Assembly (NCBI RefSeq): GCF_029522115.1
Contig: NZ_JAKWFK010000009.1
Coordinates: 186,001 to 250,000, forward strand
Reading direction: 5' to 3'
DNA from: Trinickia sp. Y13
GTDB lineage: Bacteria > Pseudomonadota > Gammaproteobacteria > Burkholderiales > Burkholderiaceae
Length of the DNA stretch: 64,000 nt
Under the pieces are notes generated by a model that did no database searches, was not told the origin of the DNA, and was given only the letters and a program-made list of their open reading frames with translations. Position numbers and translations under genes: made by a program. Below are positions 37,447-47,089 of this stretch, in pieces (the stretch's first letter is position 1; every line of letters starts with the position of its first letter).

Positions 37447-37461
37447 GTCCGGGAACCGGAC
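37447..37461. promoter_or_regulatory. Candidate AcxR enhancer site 2 (perfect inverted repeat)
   Basis: GTCCGG-GAA-CCGGAC, a perfect dyad with the same 3-base spacer as site 1. The two sites start 29 bp apart, close to three helical turns, so dimers on both could lie on the same DNA face. Confidence 0.6.
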
Positions 37462-37660
37462 GGATTCTGATCTACGGACTGCAAACGGTTATTTGGGAAG
37501 GGTTTCCCTCAGACAAGTCTCGCAAACGACTGTCCAGACCTTGCATCCGCACATCTGATCCCATCTCGCTGGACTTCTCTCTGACGCTGATCGGACAACG
37601 ATTCTTCGACTGCGGGCCGGTCCTTTGCTGCAGAGCACAAGTTATTGATGCAAAGGAGAT

Positions 37661-39721
37661 TTGTTGACTTGGTCATGGTGCGGGGCTACCGTTGGAGACT
37701 TCATTGAGAGTGATCGTCCGATGCCGTTTTCTCATTGCGGTGCTCTGATCCCCCGCATCAGCGACGAACCCGTCGTGGCGTCAGCCTGGGAGCGCTTTCT
37801 GCAGGACCAGCCCTTGGGTGGGGAAGGCGTGCGCAAAGTCGTACTCTCGTCTTGGCAACGATGCCGTTCTGAAGCTGTCGATCCCACTAGGCACTCCGCC
37901 CCCGGGGCTGCCGCCGAACGTGTCCACCAATTACAGCGGCAAAACCGCGATCTCTGCGATGTCGCGCATCCGGCACTCGAAGGCCTGCGCGAAATCCTGC
38001 GGGAATGTGGCACCCTCATCATGCTCTGCGACTCGAGCGGGACCATTCTCCATCTCAATGGCGGGACCCAAGTCCGCAGCGTTGGTGAGGAAGTCAACTT
38101 GGCCACCGGGGGCTGCTGGAATGAGGATGTCATCGGCACCAATGCGATCGGCACCGCAATCGCCACCGGCGCCGCAGTTCAGATCCATGCCAACGAGCAT
38201 TTCTGCTTAGAGGTTAAGCGCTGGACCTGCGCTGCCGCTCCTATCTTTGACCCCTTCGATCGCACCCTCCTCGGAGTCGTGGATGTCTCCGGCGTCAAGG
38301 AAACGCTTCATGGCCACACGCTGGGCTTGGTGGTGGCTGCCGCTAAGCAGATCGAATGCGAACTGGGTCGCCGCGATGTTGTTCTCCACGAACGGCTTCT
38401 GACGCGATCCATCGATAATTTCATACGTTACGCCAGCGACTATGTTGTGCTCGTCGACGGCCGAGGGCGCATTGTCCGCTCTAACGGAAATGCGCAGTTG
38501 GCGCACGATATGTATGACTTGCGATCGCCGCTACAGGTTGGCAACCAAGTGCAAGGACTCGACCTTGTCCTGTCGGAGGCCGACCGGTGCCGCCAACGTC
38601 CGGAATGGCTCCGTCCCGAATGGTTGCACCCCGTGAAGGATCATGAAGGTATCTTGGGGACGATGCTCGTCATTCCCACTGGGGCTGGCAAGCGCAGCGC
38701 CAGATCGCTGCCCAAGGCTGTGGCAACGCCGGCAGGCGACGATCCTTTCGGCGACATCATCGGTGAAAGCGAGGTACTGAAGGCGACCAAGGCGCGCGCT
38801 CGCCGCATCGCCCCTCTGGATCTGCCCGTTCTGCTTCTTGGCGAAACCGGCGCCGGGAAGGACCTCTTCGCCCGCGCGCTGCATCGGGCGGGTCATCGAG
38901 CCGATGAGCCGTTCGTTGCGGTCAATTGCGGCGCCTTGACGCGGGAACTGCTCGCCAGCGAACTCTTCGGCTATGTCGAAGGGGCCTTCACCGGCGCTCG
39001 TCGTGGTGGTCTGCCAGGCAAGTTTGAGCAGGCCGACGGCGGCACCCTGTTTCTCGATGAAATTGGCGAGATGCCGCTTGATATGCAGCCCCACCTACTG
39101 CGTGTACTGCAGGATGGGATCGTGGTCCGCCTGGGCGATGTCCGCGAGCGGCGCGTGTCGGTACGTCTGATCGCAGCCACTAACCGCGACCTGCGCAAAG
39201 AAGTAACTGCAGGACGATTCCGTGAAGATCTGTACCACCGCCTCTGCGTCGTCAGTCTGGAACTACCGGCGCTGCGCGAGCGGCCTGGCGATATCGAGGC
39301 AATCACCGAGCATCTCAACAGCAAGATGGCGCGCAAGTATGGCTGCGAGCCTAAGCAACTTGAGCCAGCCGTGCAGCAAGCGCTTCTTCGCTATGGTTGG
39401 CCGGGCAACATACGCGAACTGCAGAATGTCGTCGAGGTGATGTTCGCGCTGTGCGAAGGCAACGTTATCGACGCTTCGCTACTTCCTCCGGCCATCTCAC
39501 AGAATGCCCAAAGTTCATTGGGTATATCAACCTCAACGTCAATACCTTCTTCGCCTGGACGCCTGCAGGAAATGGAAAGACAAGCGATACTCGATGCCAT
39601 CGCGAGTGCCCATGGGAATATGACCATGGCCGCTCGAACGCTGGGAATATCGCGGAGCACGCTGTACGTCAAACTGGCTGCGATTCGGCCTCAGCCTGAC
39701 GATTCAAGTGCCGGCGCTTAG
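37661..39721 (+). CDS. acxR: Sigma-54-dependent activator of the acetone carboxylase operon
   Basis: Enhancer-binding protein of up to 686 residues. An N-terminal GAF-type sensor region (about 90-240) is followed by the AAA+ domain with Walker A GETGAGKD, the sigma-54 contact loop GAFTGA near residue 440 and Walker [12 protein letters not shown] Fis-type helix-turn-helix ends the protein ([20 protein letters not shown]). The start is uncertain: TTG at 37661 or 37664 behind AAGGAG, or an ATG at 37721. It is divergent from acxABC, the usual acxR arrangement. Effector probably acetone or a related alcohol, by inference. Confidence 0.9.
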   Translation: MLTWSWCGATVGDFIESDRPMPFSHCGALIPRISDEPVVASAWERFLQDQPLGGEGVRKVVLSSWQRCRSEAVDPTRHSAPGAAAERVHQLQRQNRDLCDVAHPALEGLREILRECGTLIMLCDSSGTILHLNGGTQVRSVGEEVNLATGGCWNEDVIGTNAIGTAIATGAAVQIHANEHFCLEVKRWTCAAAPIFDPFDRTLLGVVDVSGVKETLHGHTLGLVVAAAKQIECELGRRDVVLHERLLTRSIDNFIRYASDYVVLVDGRGRIVRSNGNAQLAHDMYDLRSPLQVGNQVQGLDLVLSEADRCRQRPEWLRPEWLHPVKDHEGILGTMLVIPTGAGKRSARSLPKAVATPAGDDPFGDIIGESEVLKATKARARRIAPLDLPVLLLGETGAGKDLFARALHRAGHRADEPFVAVNCGALTRELLASELFGYVEGAFTGARRGGLPGKFEQADGGTLFLDEIGEMPLDMQPHLLRVLQDGIVVRLGDVRERRVSVRLIAATNRDLRKEVTAGRFREDLYHRLCVVSLELPALRERPGDIEAITEHLNSKMARKYGCEPKQLEPAVQQALLRYGWPGNIRELQNVVEVMFALCEGNVIDASLLPPAISQNAQSSLGISTSTSIPSSPGRLQEMERQAILDAIASAHGNMTMAARTLGISRSTLYVKLAAIRPQPDDSSAGA

Positions 39722-39760
39722 ACTGTTGTGGGAAGAGAAACGCCTCGGCTCTCGGCGGAC

Positions 39761-41224
39761 CTACATCAGCACAATGTCGTACTGCTCTTGGCTCAAGTTG
39801 GACTCGACCTGCAGCGATACCGGTTTGCCGATGAAGTCGATGAGCATTGCCAGATGCTGCGATTCCTCATCGAGGAACAAGTCGATGACTTGCTGCGAGG
39901 CCACGACCCGAAATTCGCGCGGATTGAACTGCCGCGACTCGCGCAGAATTTCGCGCAGCACGTCGTAGCACACGGTGCGCGCGGTTTTGACTTGACCCTT
40001 GCCCTCGCAAACCGGGCACGGCTCGCACAGCACGTGCGCCAGCGATTCGCGCGTGCGCTTGCGCGTCATCTCGACGAGCCCGAGCTGAGAAAAACCGTTG
40101 ACGGTCGAGCGCGTGCGGTCGCGTGCGAGCGCCTTCTTTAGCTCGCCGAGCACGGCATCGCGATGCTCGGCGTTTTCCATATCGATGAAATCGATGATGA
40201 TGATGCCGCCGAGGTTGCGCAACCGCAGTTGGCGCGCGATCGTATGCGCCGCTTCGAGATTGGTCTTGAAGATCGTATCGTCGAAGTTGCGGGCGCCGAC
40301 ATAGCCGCCCGTGTTGACGTCGATCGTCGTCATCGCTTCGGTCTGATCGATCATCAAATAGCCGCCCGACTTCAAATCGACCCGGCGCGAAAGCGCGCGT
40401 TGCAACTCGGCTTCGATATTGTAGAGGTCGAACAGCGGCCGCTCGCCCGTGTAGTGGTGCAGCTTCGAACTCACCGCGGGCGTGAATTCGGCCGCGAACT
40501 CGGTGAGCATTTGGAACGTCTCGCGCGAATCGACTTGAATGCGCGTCGTCTCGTCGGTCACGAAATCGCGTAGCACGCGCTGCGCCAAATTCAAATCCTG
40601 ATAGAGCAGGCTCGTGGGCGGCAGGCGCTGCGCTTGCGCGACGACTGTCGCCCACGTTTTGCGCAGATAGGCGACGTCGCTCGCGAGTTCCTCGCTCGTC
40701 GCGTCTTCGGCGATCGTGCGCACGATATAGCCGCCTTTTTCATCGGCAGGGAGCACGGCGGTCAAGCGCGCGCGGATCGCTTCGCGCTCGGCTTCGCTTT
40801 CGATCTTCTGCGAAATGCCGATGTGCGGCTCTTGCGGCAAGTAGACGAGCGTGCGGCCTGCGATGCTGATCTGCGTCGACAGCCGCGCGCCCTTGGTGCC
40901 GATCGGGTCTTTGATCACCTGCACCGTCAGCGTTTGGCCTTCGAATACGATCTTCTCGATCGGATGCGGCGGGGCTGCGTGCTCGCCCACCAAGCGCGGA
41001 TGCCAGATATCGGCGACATGCAAAAAGGCCGCCCTCTCGAGGCCAATGTCGATGAACGCCGATTGCATGCCGGGCAGCACGCGCACGACCTTGCCCAAGT
41101 AGACGTTGCCCACGCGCCCGCGAGAGAGCGTGCGCTCGACATGGAGTTCCTGCACGGCGCCTTGCTGAATCAGCGCGACTCGCGTCTCCTGCGGGGTGAC
41201 ATTGATGAGGATTTCTTCGTTCAT
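39761..41224 (-). CDS. rng: Ribonuclease G
   Basis: Endoribonuclease of the RNase E/G family acting on 16S rRNA 5'-end maturation and mRNA decay; 487 residues, the usual RNase G length without the RNase E scaffold. An S1 domain lies at about residues 35-130 (GNVYLGKVVRVLPGMQSAFIDIG). Catalytic Asp segments are TTIDVNTGGYVG and IIIIDFIDM, and the zinc-link motif is CEPCPVC. It is the last gene of nadD-rsfS-rlmH-maf-rng, 11 nt after maf. Confidence 0.95.
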   Translation of the reverse strand: MNEEILINVTPQETRVALIQQGAVQELHVERTLSRGRVGNVYLGKVVRVLPGMQSAFIDIGLERAAFLHVADIWHPRLVGEHAAPPHPIEKIVFEGQTLTVQVIKDPIGTKGARLSTQISIAGRTLVYLPQEPHIGISQKIESEAEREAIRARLTAVLPADEKGGYIVRTIAEDATSEELASDVAYLRKTWATVVAQAQRLPPTSLLYQDLNLAQRVLRDFVTDETTRIQVDSRETFQMLTEFAAEFTPAVSSKLHHYTGERPLFDLYNIEAELQRALSRRVDLKSGGYLMIDQTEAMTTIDVNTGGYVGARNFDDTIFKTNLEAAHTIARQLRLRNLGGIIIIDFIDMENAEHRDAVLGELKKALARDRTRSTVNGFSQLGLVEMTRKRTRESLAHVLCEPCPVCEGKGQVKTARTVCYDVLREILRESRQFNPREFRVVASQQVIDLFLDEESQHLAMLIDFIGKPVSLQVESNLSQEQYDIVLM

Positions 41225-41235
41225 TGTCGGCGGCT

Positions 41236-41871
41236 TCAGAAGTCGACGCGTGCTTGGCGTAACAGCGCGGCCGTCTCAAATAGGGGCAGACCCATGATAC
41301 CCGAATAGGATCCGTCGATTCGTTCGATGAACTCGGCGGCGCGGCCTTGGATGCCATAGGCCCCCGCTTTGCCGAGCGGCTCGCCCGTCATCGCATAGCG
41401 CGTCAGCGAGGTGAGCGGGGCAGCGCAAAAGCGCACCGTCGAGCGCGATAGCGCAGGCTCCAGCAACGCGCCGCCTGCATCGACGACGGCCACGGCGGTC
41501 AGGACTTCATGCTCGCGCCCCGCGAGTCGCGCAAGCATCTGCACGGCATGCTCGACATCATGGGGCTTGCCCAGGATGGCGCCGTCGATCGTCACCGTCG
41601 TATCGGCGACGAGAATCGGCGCCGCCGCATGCGCGCGCGCCGACAGCCGCGCGCGCGCCGCTTCGGCCTTCGCCACGCACACCCGCTGCACATAGGCATG
41701 CGCGGATTCGCCGGGCAGCTCGGCCTCCAATGCTTCGGCGTCTTCGTCGGGCTGCGGTAGCAACGGTTCGAAGCGCACGCCTAGTTGCGCAAGCAATTCC
41801 TGCCGGCGCGGGCTTTGCGAAGCAAGGTAGACGTAAGGGTACAGCGGAAGGCGGTGACTCGGCTGCGACAT
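41236..41871 (-). CDS. Maf-family nucleoside triphosphate pyrophosphatase
   Basis: House-cleaning pyrophosphatase that hydrolyses non-canonical or modified nucleotides (the YhdE-like type acts on dTTP/UTP). It has 211 residues. The N-terminal signature [16 protein letters not shown] is followed by [12 protein letters not shown] and the family motif [20 protein letters not shown]. It lies between rlmH and rng, 11 nt before the latter, in one probable transcript. Confidence 0.93.
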   Translation of the reverse strand: MSQPSHRLPLYPYVYLASQSPRRQELLAQLGVRFEPLLPQPDEDAEALEAELPGESAHAYVQRVCVAKAEAARARLSARAHAAAPILVADTTVTIDGAILGKPHDVEHAVQMLARLAGREHEVLTAVAVVDAGGALLEPALSRSTVRFCAAPLTSLTRYAMTGEPLGKAGAYGIQGRAAEFIERIDGSYSGIMGLPLFETAALLRQARVDF

Positions 41872-41925
41872 GGATCGTTCGTTCTCGTTGGGCGTAGGCG
41901 GCCGCCGATGAGAACGGACGCCGCA

Positions 41926-42396
41926 TCAGACGCGGTGATAGGGGTGATTCTGCGTGATGCTCCACGCGCGGTAAAGCTGTTCCGCAAGCAGCACGCGGAC
42001 CATGCCGTGCGGCAGCGTCAAGCTGGAGACCCGCAGCAGCAGTTCGGCCCTAGTTTTGATTGCGGGATCGAGGCCATCGGCGCCCCCGATCACGAACGCG
42101 ACGTCGCGACCGTCGCGCTGCCAGTCGGGAAGCGCCTGCGCGAGTTGCATCGTCGTCCAGTCGCGGCCGTGCTCGTCGAGTGCGACGAGGCGCACGGTTT
42201 TCGGCAACGCGGCTTCGATGCGCTGCCGCTCGGCCGCCATCACGCTTTGCGCCGAACGGCCGCTCGTGCGCGGTTCCGGCTTGATTTCGCGCAGCTCGAT
42301 GCGCAATTCCGGTGGCATGCGCTTCGCGTATTCCTCGAAACCGGTCGCGATCCAGTCGGGCATCTTATGGCCGACTGCCAGGATATGCAGTTTCAT
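41926..42396 (-). CDS. rlmH: 23S rRNA (pseudouridine-1915-N3)-methyltransferase RlmH
   Basis: SPOUT-fold methyltransferase that modifies pseudouridine 1915 in helix 69 of 23S rRNA on assembled ribosomes. The 156 residues match E. coli RlmH (155). The knot motifs [10 protein letters not shown] and [18 protein letters not shown] are clear. It is followed by maf and preceded by rsfS with a 25-nt gap. Confidence 0.96.
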   Translation of the reverse strand: MKLHILAVGHKMPDWIATGFEEYAKRMPPELRIELREIKPEPRTSGRSAQSVMAAERQRIEAALPKTVRLVALDEHGRDWTTMQLAQALPDWQRDGRDVAFVIGGADGLDPAIKTRAELLLRVSSLTLPHGMVRVLLAEQLYRAWSITQNHPYHRV

Positions 42397-42421
42397 TGCC
42401 GCATGCGCCGCCGCTCGAGTA

Positions 42422-42949
42422 TTACTTCCCGCTCGCCTTGCGGGCGGGCGTTTTACGCGCGGCGGTTTTGCTTGCCGGCGCAGGGGCCTTGCGCGGCGCG
42501 CTCTTGCGCGCGGGCTTGGCGGCCGGCGCAGCCTCGTTCGCTTCGTCTTCGTCCTCGTCCTCGCCGTCGAACTCGGTTGCCCGCGCGCCCGCGAATGCTC
42601 TCGTGTTCGAGAGTTTCACGCGCACGGGCTTCTCGCCCCAGATTTCCTCGAGGTTGTAGTACTGGCGAAGCGCGGGCTGCAGGATGTGGACGATGGCATC
42701 GCCGCAATCGACGAGCACCCATTCGCCGATGTCCTCGCCCTCGGTGCTAATGATTTCTCCGCCGGCTTCCTTCACCTTCTCGCGCACGCTGGAAGCGAGC
42801 GCCTTCGTTTGACGGTTCGAGGTGCCGCTCGCGACGATCACGCGATCGAACAGCTCGGTCAAATGGGTCGTATTGAAGACACGGATGTCTTGCGCTTTGA
42901 CGTCTTCGAGACCGTCTACGATTGCGCGCTGCAGTTTGCGAATATCCAT
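42422..42949 (-). CDS. rsfS: Ribosomal silencing factor RsfS with basic C-terminal tail
   Basis: Binds ribosomal protein uL14 and blocks subunit joining in stationary phase or starvation. Residues 1-115 form the RsfS domain ([35 protein letters not shown], and [14 protein letters not shown]). The product is 175 residues, about 60 more than the E. coli protein. The extra part is an acidic run ([13 protein letters not shown]) followed by a Lys/Ala/Pro-rich tail resembling histone H1. The ATG at 42949 is 2 nt after the nadD stop; the longer open frame overlaps nadD and is not credible. Confidence 0.92.
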   Translation of the reverse strand: MDIRKLQRAIVDGLEDVKAQDIRVFNTTHLTELFDRVIVASGTSNRQTKALASSVREKVKEAGGEIISTEGEDIGEWVLVDCGDAIVHILQPALRQYYNLEEIWGEKPVRVKLSNTRAFAGARATEFDGEDEDEDEANEAAPAAKPARKSAPRKAPAPASKTAARKTPARKASGK

Positions 42950-42951
42950 GG

Positions 42952-43659
42952 TTACGGATGGTACAGGTGATGTTGAAGAATATAGTCCCAGACGGCATCG
43001 GGGATCGGCTCGGGCGTCGCCGCGCCGTGCGCGTCCGGCATGGCGGCAAGCTTGCCCGCGGCTGCGTTTCGCGCAAGCTTGGCTTTCAGGTGGGCGCGAA
43101 TATCGGTAGCCGACACGTCCAGCGCGAGCGTATCGTCGATGAGCAAATGCCCGGCGCGCGTGCAGCGCAGCGTGCTGGCGTCGGCTCTGCGCGGGCCGAG
43201 TTCCTCGGCAAGGGCGGGCGAGAGGCTCGATAAGTCGAAGCCGGGCCGCGTGGCCGCGCAAATGTGCGCGAATTCGAATAAACGGCGCCAGTCGCGCCAC
43301 GTATCCAGCCGCAGTAGCTGGTCCGCACCGATCAAGAGCGCCAGCGACACGTCTTCGCCTTCACGCGCGCGCCAGCGCGCGAGCGTCTCGACCGTGTAAG
43401 TCGGCCCTTCGTGCTCGATCTCGTCGGTCGCGACCGTCACGGCCACTCCCGGCAGCGTAAGCGAGGCAGCCGCCGCACGCGTCATCGCGAGCCGGTGTCG
43501 CGCCGCCGAAACCCCCGCCTTTTGGTAGGGCTGTCCGGCCGGCAGCAAGACGAGCTCGGTCAGCGCGAGCAGCTCGGCGAAGCGGCGCGCGAGCGCAAGA
43601 TGCCCGTTATGGATCGGATCGAAGGTGCCGCCGAGCAAACCGACGCGGCGCGGCAGCAT
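42952..43659 (-). CDS. nadD: Nicotinate-nucleotide adenylyltransferase
   Basis: NAD biosynthesis enzyme that joins nicotinate mononucleotide with AMP. The 235-residue product has the nucleotidyltransferase signature [11 protein letters not shown] at residues 10-20 and the ISTT-equivalent [12 protein letters not shown] near the end. It is the first gene of the nadD-rsfS-rlmH-maf-rng run. The gap to hemF is 82 bp. Confidence 0.95.
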   Translation of the reverse strand: MLPRRVGLLGGTFDPIHNGHLALARRFAELLALTELVLLPAGQPYQKAGVSAARHRLAMTRAAAASLTLPGVAVTVATDEIEHEGPTYTVETLARWRAREGEDVSLALLIGADQLLRLDTWRDWRRLFEFAHICAATRPGFDLSSLSPALAEELGPRRADASTLRCTRAGHLLIDDTLALDVSATDIRAHLKAKLARNAAAGKLAAMPDAHGAATPEPIPDAVWDYILQHHLYHP

Positions 43660-43741
43660 GGGCTGCGGCGCGCGGGCATCGCGAGACGGGGCAGAGTGGG
43701 TGGCAGTCAGATGTCGTCCTCGGCGGTCGAGCGGCCTCGCG

Positions 43742-44665
43742 TCACGCCCAATCGCGCGGCGCTAGAAAATCGCTGTAGAGCCGCGCCTCGGGCGTACCCG
43801 GGTCCGGGCGCCAGTCATAGCGCCAATTCACGACGGGCGGCATCGACAGCAAGATCGATTCGGCACGACCGCCGCTTTGCAGCCCGAACAAGGTGCCCCG
43901 GTCGTAGACCAGATTGAATTCGACGTAGCGGCCGCGACGATAGCATTGGAATGCGCGCTCGCGCTCGCCGTAAGGGGTGGCGCGCCGTTTTTCGAGCAGG
44001 GGCAGATAGGCGTCGACGAATGCGTCGCCGACGCTTCTGACCATCGCGAACGAGCGCTCGAAGCCGAGCTCGTCGAAGTCGTCGAAAAAGATGCCGCCCA
44101 CGCCGCGCGCCTCGTTACGGTGTTTCAGAAAGAAGTAATCGTCGCACCAGCGCTTGAAGCGCGGATAGAGATCGGCGCCGAACGGCGCAAGCGCATCGCG
44201 GCAAACGCGATGGAAATGCGCGGCGTCTTCCTCGAAGCCATAGTAGGGCGTCAAATCCATGCCGCCGCCGAACCAGAAGACCGGCGCTTCGCCTTCCTTG
44301 GTCGCCGCCAGCATGCGCACGTTCATGTGGGCGGTAGGGCAGTACGGATTGCGCGGATGGATGACGAGCGACACGCCCATCGCTTCGAATCCGCGCCCGG
44401 CCAGATGCGGCCGCAGCGCGCTGGCCGAGGGAGGCAACTTCTCGCCCGCGACGTCGGAAAAGCCGACCCCGCCGCGCTCGATCAGCTCGCCTTCTTCCAA
44501 AATGCGCGTGAGCCCGCCGCCTCGTAGCTTCTCGCCTGGCGGGCGCGTCCAGGCATCGGAGCCGAACGGCGTGCCGTCGAGCGCGCCGAGCGCATCGACG
44601 ATGCGCGTTTGCAGCCCTTGCAAATAGCTGCGCACGGAAGAGACGTCGTAGGTCGTATCGGACAT
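43742..44665 (-). CDS. hemF: Oxygen-dependent coproporphyrinogen III oxidase
   Basis: Cytosolic haem-biosynthesis enzyme that decarboxylates two propionates to make protoporphyrinogen IX. The 307 residues match the family. Conserved segments include [42 protein letters not shown] and [21 protein letters not shown]. Located between purD and nadD on the same strand. Confidence 0.97.
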   Translation of the reverse strand: MSDTTYDVSSVRSYLQGLQTRIVDALGALDGTPFGSDAWTRPPGEKLRGGGLTRILEEGELIERGGVGFSDVAGEKLPPSASALRPHLAGRGFEAMGVSLVIHPRNPYCPTAHMNVRMLAATKEGEAPVFWFGGGMDLTPYYGFEEDAAHFHRVCRDALAPFGADLYPRFKRWCDDYFFLKHRNEARGVGGIFFDDFDELGFERSFAMVRSVGDAFVDAYLPLLEKRRATPYGERERAFQCYRRGRYVEFNLVYDRGTLFGLQSGGRAESILLSMPPVVNWRYDWRPDPGTPEARLYSDFLAPRDWA

Positions 44666-44769
44666 GGAGTGGCGTACGCAAAATGGGGCCGAAGAGCCGG
44701 ACCGCGCATGGCCGGGCCGCGAACGGCCCGGGGCGGATGAAGGCGAGCGCGCGAGCGCGCCGCGGGTGA

Positions 44770-46044
44770 TCAGTGCTTGCGGTTCAACGCGCGATAGCCG
44801 ATATCGCGACGATACTGCATGCCGTCGAACGAGATCTGGTTGATCGCCTCATAGGCGGCCGATTGCGCGCCGCGCACCGAATCGGACAACCCTACCACGC
44901 ACAGCACGCGCCCGCCGGCCGTCACGAGCTTGCCGTCGACGAGCGCCGTGCCCGCGTGGAACGTCACGGCGGTGTCGGTCTCGGGCGGAATGCCGTTGAT
45001 GCGATCGCCTTTGCGCGGGGCGTCGGGGTAGTTGTGCGCGGCGAGCACGACGCCGAGCGCCGTGCGACGGTCCCACGTGAGCTCGACCGTATCGAGCGTG
45101 CCCGCGATCGCGCTCTCGATCACTTTGGAGAAATCGCCCTTCAAGCGCGCCATGATCGGCTGCGTTTCCGGATCGCCCATGCGGCAATTGAATTCGAGCG
45201 TCTTCGGGTTACCTTCGGCGTCGATCATGAGGCCCGCATACAGGAAGCCCGTATAGCGAATCCCTTCCTTCTCCATGCCGCGAACCGTCGGCAGGATGAT
45301 TTCGCGCATGACGCGCGCATGCAATTGCGGCGTGACGATCGGCGCCGGCGAGTACGCACCCATGCCGCCCGTATTCGGGCCTTGGTCGCCGTCGAGCAAA
45401 CGCTTGTGATCCTGGCTCGAAGCGAGCGGCAGCACATGCTTGCCGTCGACCATGACGATGAAGCTCGCTTCTTCGCCCGAGAGGAATTCCTCGACGACCA
45501 CGCGCGCGCCGGCATCGCCGAGCTTGTTGTCGGCGAGCATCATGTCGATGGCGGCATGCGCCTCGTCGGCCGTCGTCGCGACGACCACGCCCTTGCCCGC
45601 GGCGAGTCCGTCGGCCTTGATGACGATGGGCGCGCCCTTGCGATCCACGTAAGCGTGCGCGGCGGCCGCGTCGGAGAACGTTTCGTATTCGGCCGTCGGA
45701 ATGCCGTGGCGCTTCATGAACGCCTTGGCGAAATCCTTCGAGCTTTCGAGCTGCGCCGCTTCCTTCGTCGGGCCGAACACCTTCAGGCCGCGCTGGCGGA
45801 ACAGATTGACGATGCCAGCCGCAAGCGGCGCTTCGGGGCCGACGACGGTCAGCGCGACTTGCTCTTTCTCAGCGAAATCGGCGAGTGCGGTCAGATCGGT
45901 GATATCGACGTTGTGCAGGCGCTCGTCCCGCGCCGTGCCGCCGTTGCCTGGCGCGACGTAGACCACTTGCACGCGCGGCGACTGCGCGAGCTTCCAAGCG
46001 AGCGCGTGCTCGCGGCCACCGGAACCGACGACGAGTAATTTCAT
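44770..46044 (-). CDS. purD: Phosphoribosylamine-glycine ligase
   Basis: ATP-grasp enzyme for the second step of purine synthesis (GAR formation). It has 424 residues. The N-terminal motif [20 protein letters not shown], central [14 protein letters not shown] and [15 protein letters not shown] are all present. It is followed by hemF after 104 bp and preceded by the yebC-family gene with an 18-bp gap, suggesting cotranscription of the latter pair. Confidence 0.97.
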   Translation of the reverse strand: MKLLVVGSGGREHALAWKLAQSPRVQVVYVAPGNGGTARDERLHNVDITDLTALADFAEKEQVALTVVGPEAPLAAGIVNLFRQRGLKVFGPTKEAAQLESSKDFAKAFMKRHGIPTAEYETFSDAAAAHAYVDRKGAPIVIKADGLAAGKGVVVATTADEAHAAIDMMLADNKLGDAGARVVVEEFLSGEEASFIVMVDGKHVLPLASSQDHKRLLDGDQGPNTGGMGAYSPAPIVTPQLHARVMREIILPTVRGMEKEGIRYTGFLYAGLMIDAEGNPKTLEFNCRMGDPETQPIMARLKGDFSKVIESAIAGTLDTVELTWDRRTALGVVLAAHNYPDAPRKGDRINGIPPETDTAVTFHAGTALVDGKLVTAGGRVLCVVGLSDSVRGAQSAAYEAINQISFDGMQYRRDIGYRALNRKH

Positions 46045-46062
46045 GAAAGCGTCCTTTACCTT

Positions 46063-46791
46063 TTACTCGTCCGCGATCGACGCGTTCGTATAAACCTCTT
46101 GCACGTCGTCGAGGTTTTCGAGCGCATCGAGCAGCTTTTGCATCTTCACGGCATCTTCGCCCGCGAACTCGACCTCGGTTTGCGGCTTCATCGTGACTTC
46201 GGCGAGCTCGGCTTTGAAGCCGGCCGCTTCGAGCGCTTCCTTGACCTTTGAGAAATCGTTCGGCGCGCACAGCACTTCGATGCTGCCGTCCTCGTTCGTG
46301 ACGACGTCGTTCGCGCCGGCTTCGAGCGCCGCTTCCATGAGCGTGTCCTCGGGCGTGCCGGGGGCGAACAGGAACTGGCCCACGTGATCGAACAGGAACG
46401 AAACCGAGCCGTCCGTGCCCATGTTGCCGCCGAACTTCGAGAACGCATGGCGCACTTCCGCGACCGTGCGCGTGCGATTGTCGGTCATCGTGTCGACGAT
46501 GACGGCCGCACCGCCGATGCCGTAGCCTTCGTAGCGGATTTCCTCGTAGCTCGCGCCGTCGACGCCGCCCACGCCGCGCTGGATGGCGCGGTTGATGTTG
46601 TCCTTGGGCATGTTGGCGTCGTACGCCTTTTCGACGGCGAGCCGCAGACGCGGATTGGAGTCGATCTCGCCGCCGCCCATGCGGGCCGCGACTTGAATTT
46701 CCTTGATGAGGCGCGTCCAGACTTTGCCGCGCTTGGCGTCGGCTGCCGCCTTCTTATGCTTGATGTTGGCCCATTTGGAATGACCAGCCAT
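46063..46791 (-). CDS. YebC/PmpR-family regulatory protein
   Basis: Conserved 242-residue protein starting [22 protein letters not shown], the unmistakable YebC signature. Members are described as transcriptional regulators and, for some, as translation factors that relieve ribosome stalling at proline runs. The frame extends to 47358, but the ATG at 46791 has a GGAGA site and the family start. It lies 18 bp upstream of purD. Confidence 0.95.
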   Translation of the reverse strand: MAGHSKWANIKHKKAAADAKRGKVWTRLIKEIQVAARMGGGEIDSNPRLRLAVEKAYDANMPKDNINRAIQRGVGGVDGASYEEIRYEGYGIGGAAVIVDTMTDNRTRTVAEVRHAFSKFGGNMGTDGSVSFLFDHVGQFLFAPGTPEDTLMEAALEAGANDVVTNEDGSIEVLCAPNDFSKVKEALEAAGFKAELAEVTMKPQTEVEFAGEDAVKMQKLLDALENLDDVQEVYTNASIADE

Positions 46792-47089
46792 ACGTTTCTC
46801 CGTGGCGCGCGCCGATTGGGCACACGCATGATGCGTTTTTGTCGATTGCGAATCGTGTGACCCGTGCGAGTCCTGCCGGTGGTCCAGGCGCCGGGCGGCG
46901 CGCTGCCCATGTGGCGTGCGTTCTTCGCGCGTTTCAACGCGCGTTTCAACGTTTACGCGCGCCCTGATGCAAGGATGGCAGGCCGCCCGAAGAGCAGACC
47001 GCGATTTTACCATGCCGCCCGAGTGGGGGAGGCGGCGCGGAGCCGCTGCGTCAGGGCCTTGCGGCGCGCGAACGCCAGACGCAGGGGAA
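46792..47089. other. Gene-free interval upstream of the yebC-family gene
   Basis: About 298 bp with no credible gene. A 12-bp direct repeat (GCGCGTTTCAAC, 46927-46950) is the only structure noticed. It should hold the promoter of the yebC-family gene, but no clear -10/-35 pair was recognised. Confidence 0.5.

Larger units (their letters stand above)
37250..37660. other. Divergent control interval of acxA and acxR (no gene)
   Basis: A 411-bp region with no credible gene. From left to right it holds the acxA leader, a -24/-12 promoter, a partial CRP-like dyad and two similar inverted repeats. Near 37653-37658 an AAGGAG element precedes the acxR start. Its base composition is more balanced than that of the coding sequence around it. 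Confidence 0.8.

Noticed and set aside
30403-39760. Search for mobile element or tRNA at the edges of the acetone island
   Set aside because: No transposase, integrase, tRNA or matching flanking repeat was seen.
44773-46038. 421-codon forward frame
   Set aside because: Antisense to purD over nearly its whole length.
46927-46950. 12-bp direct repeat upstream of the yebC-family gene
   Set aside because: No flanking structure suggests an attachment site or operator; noted only in the gap description.
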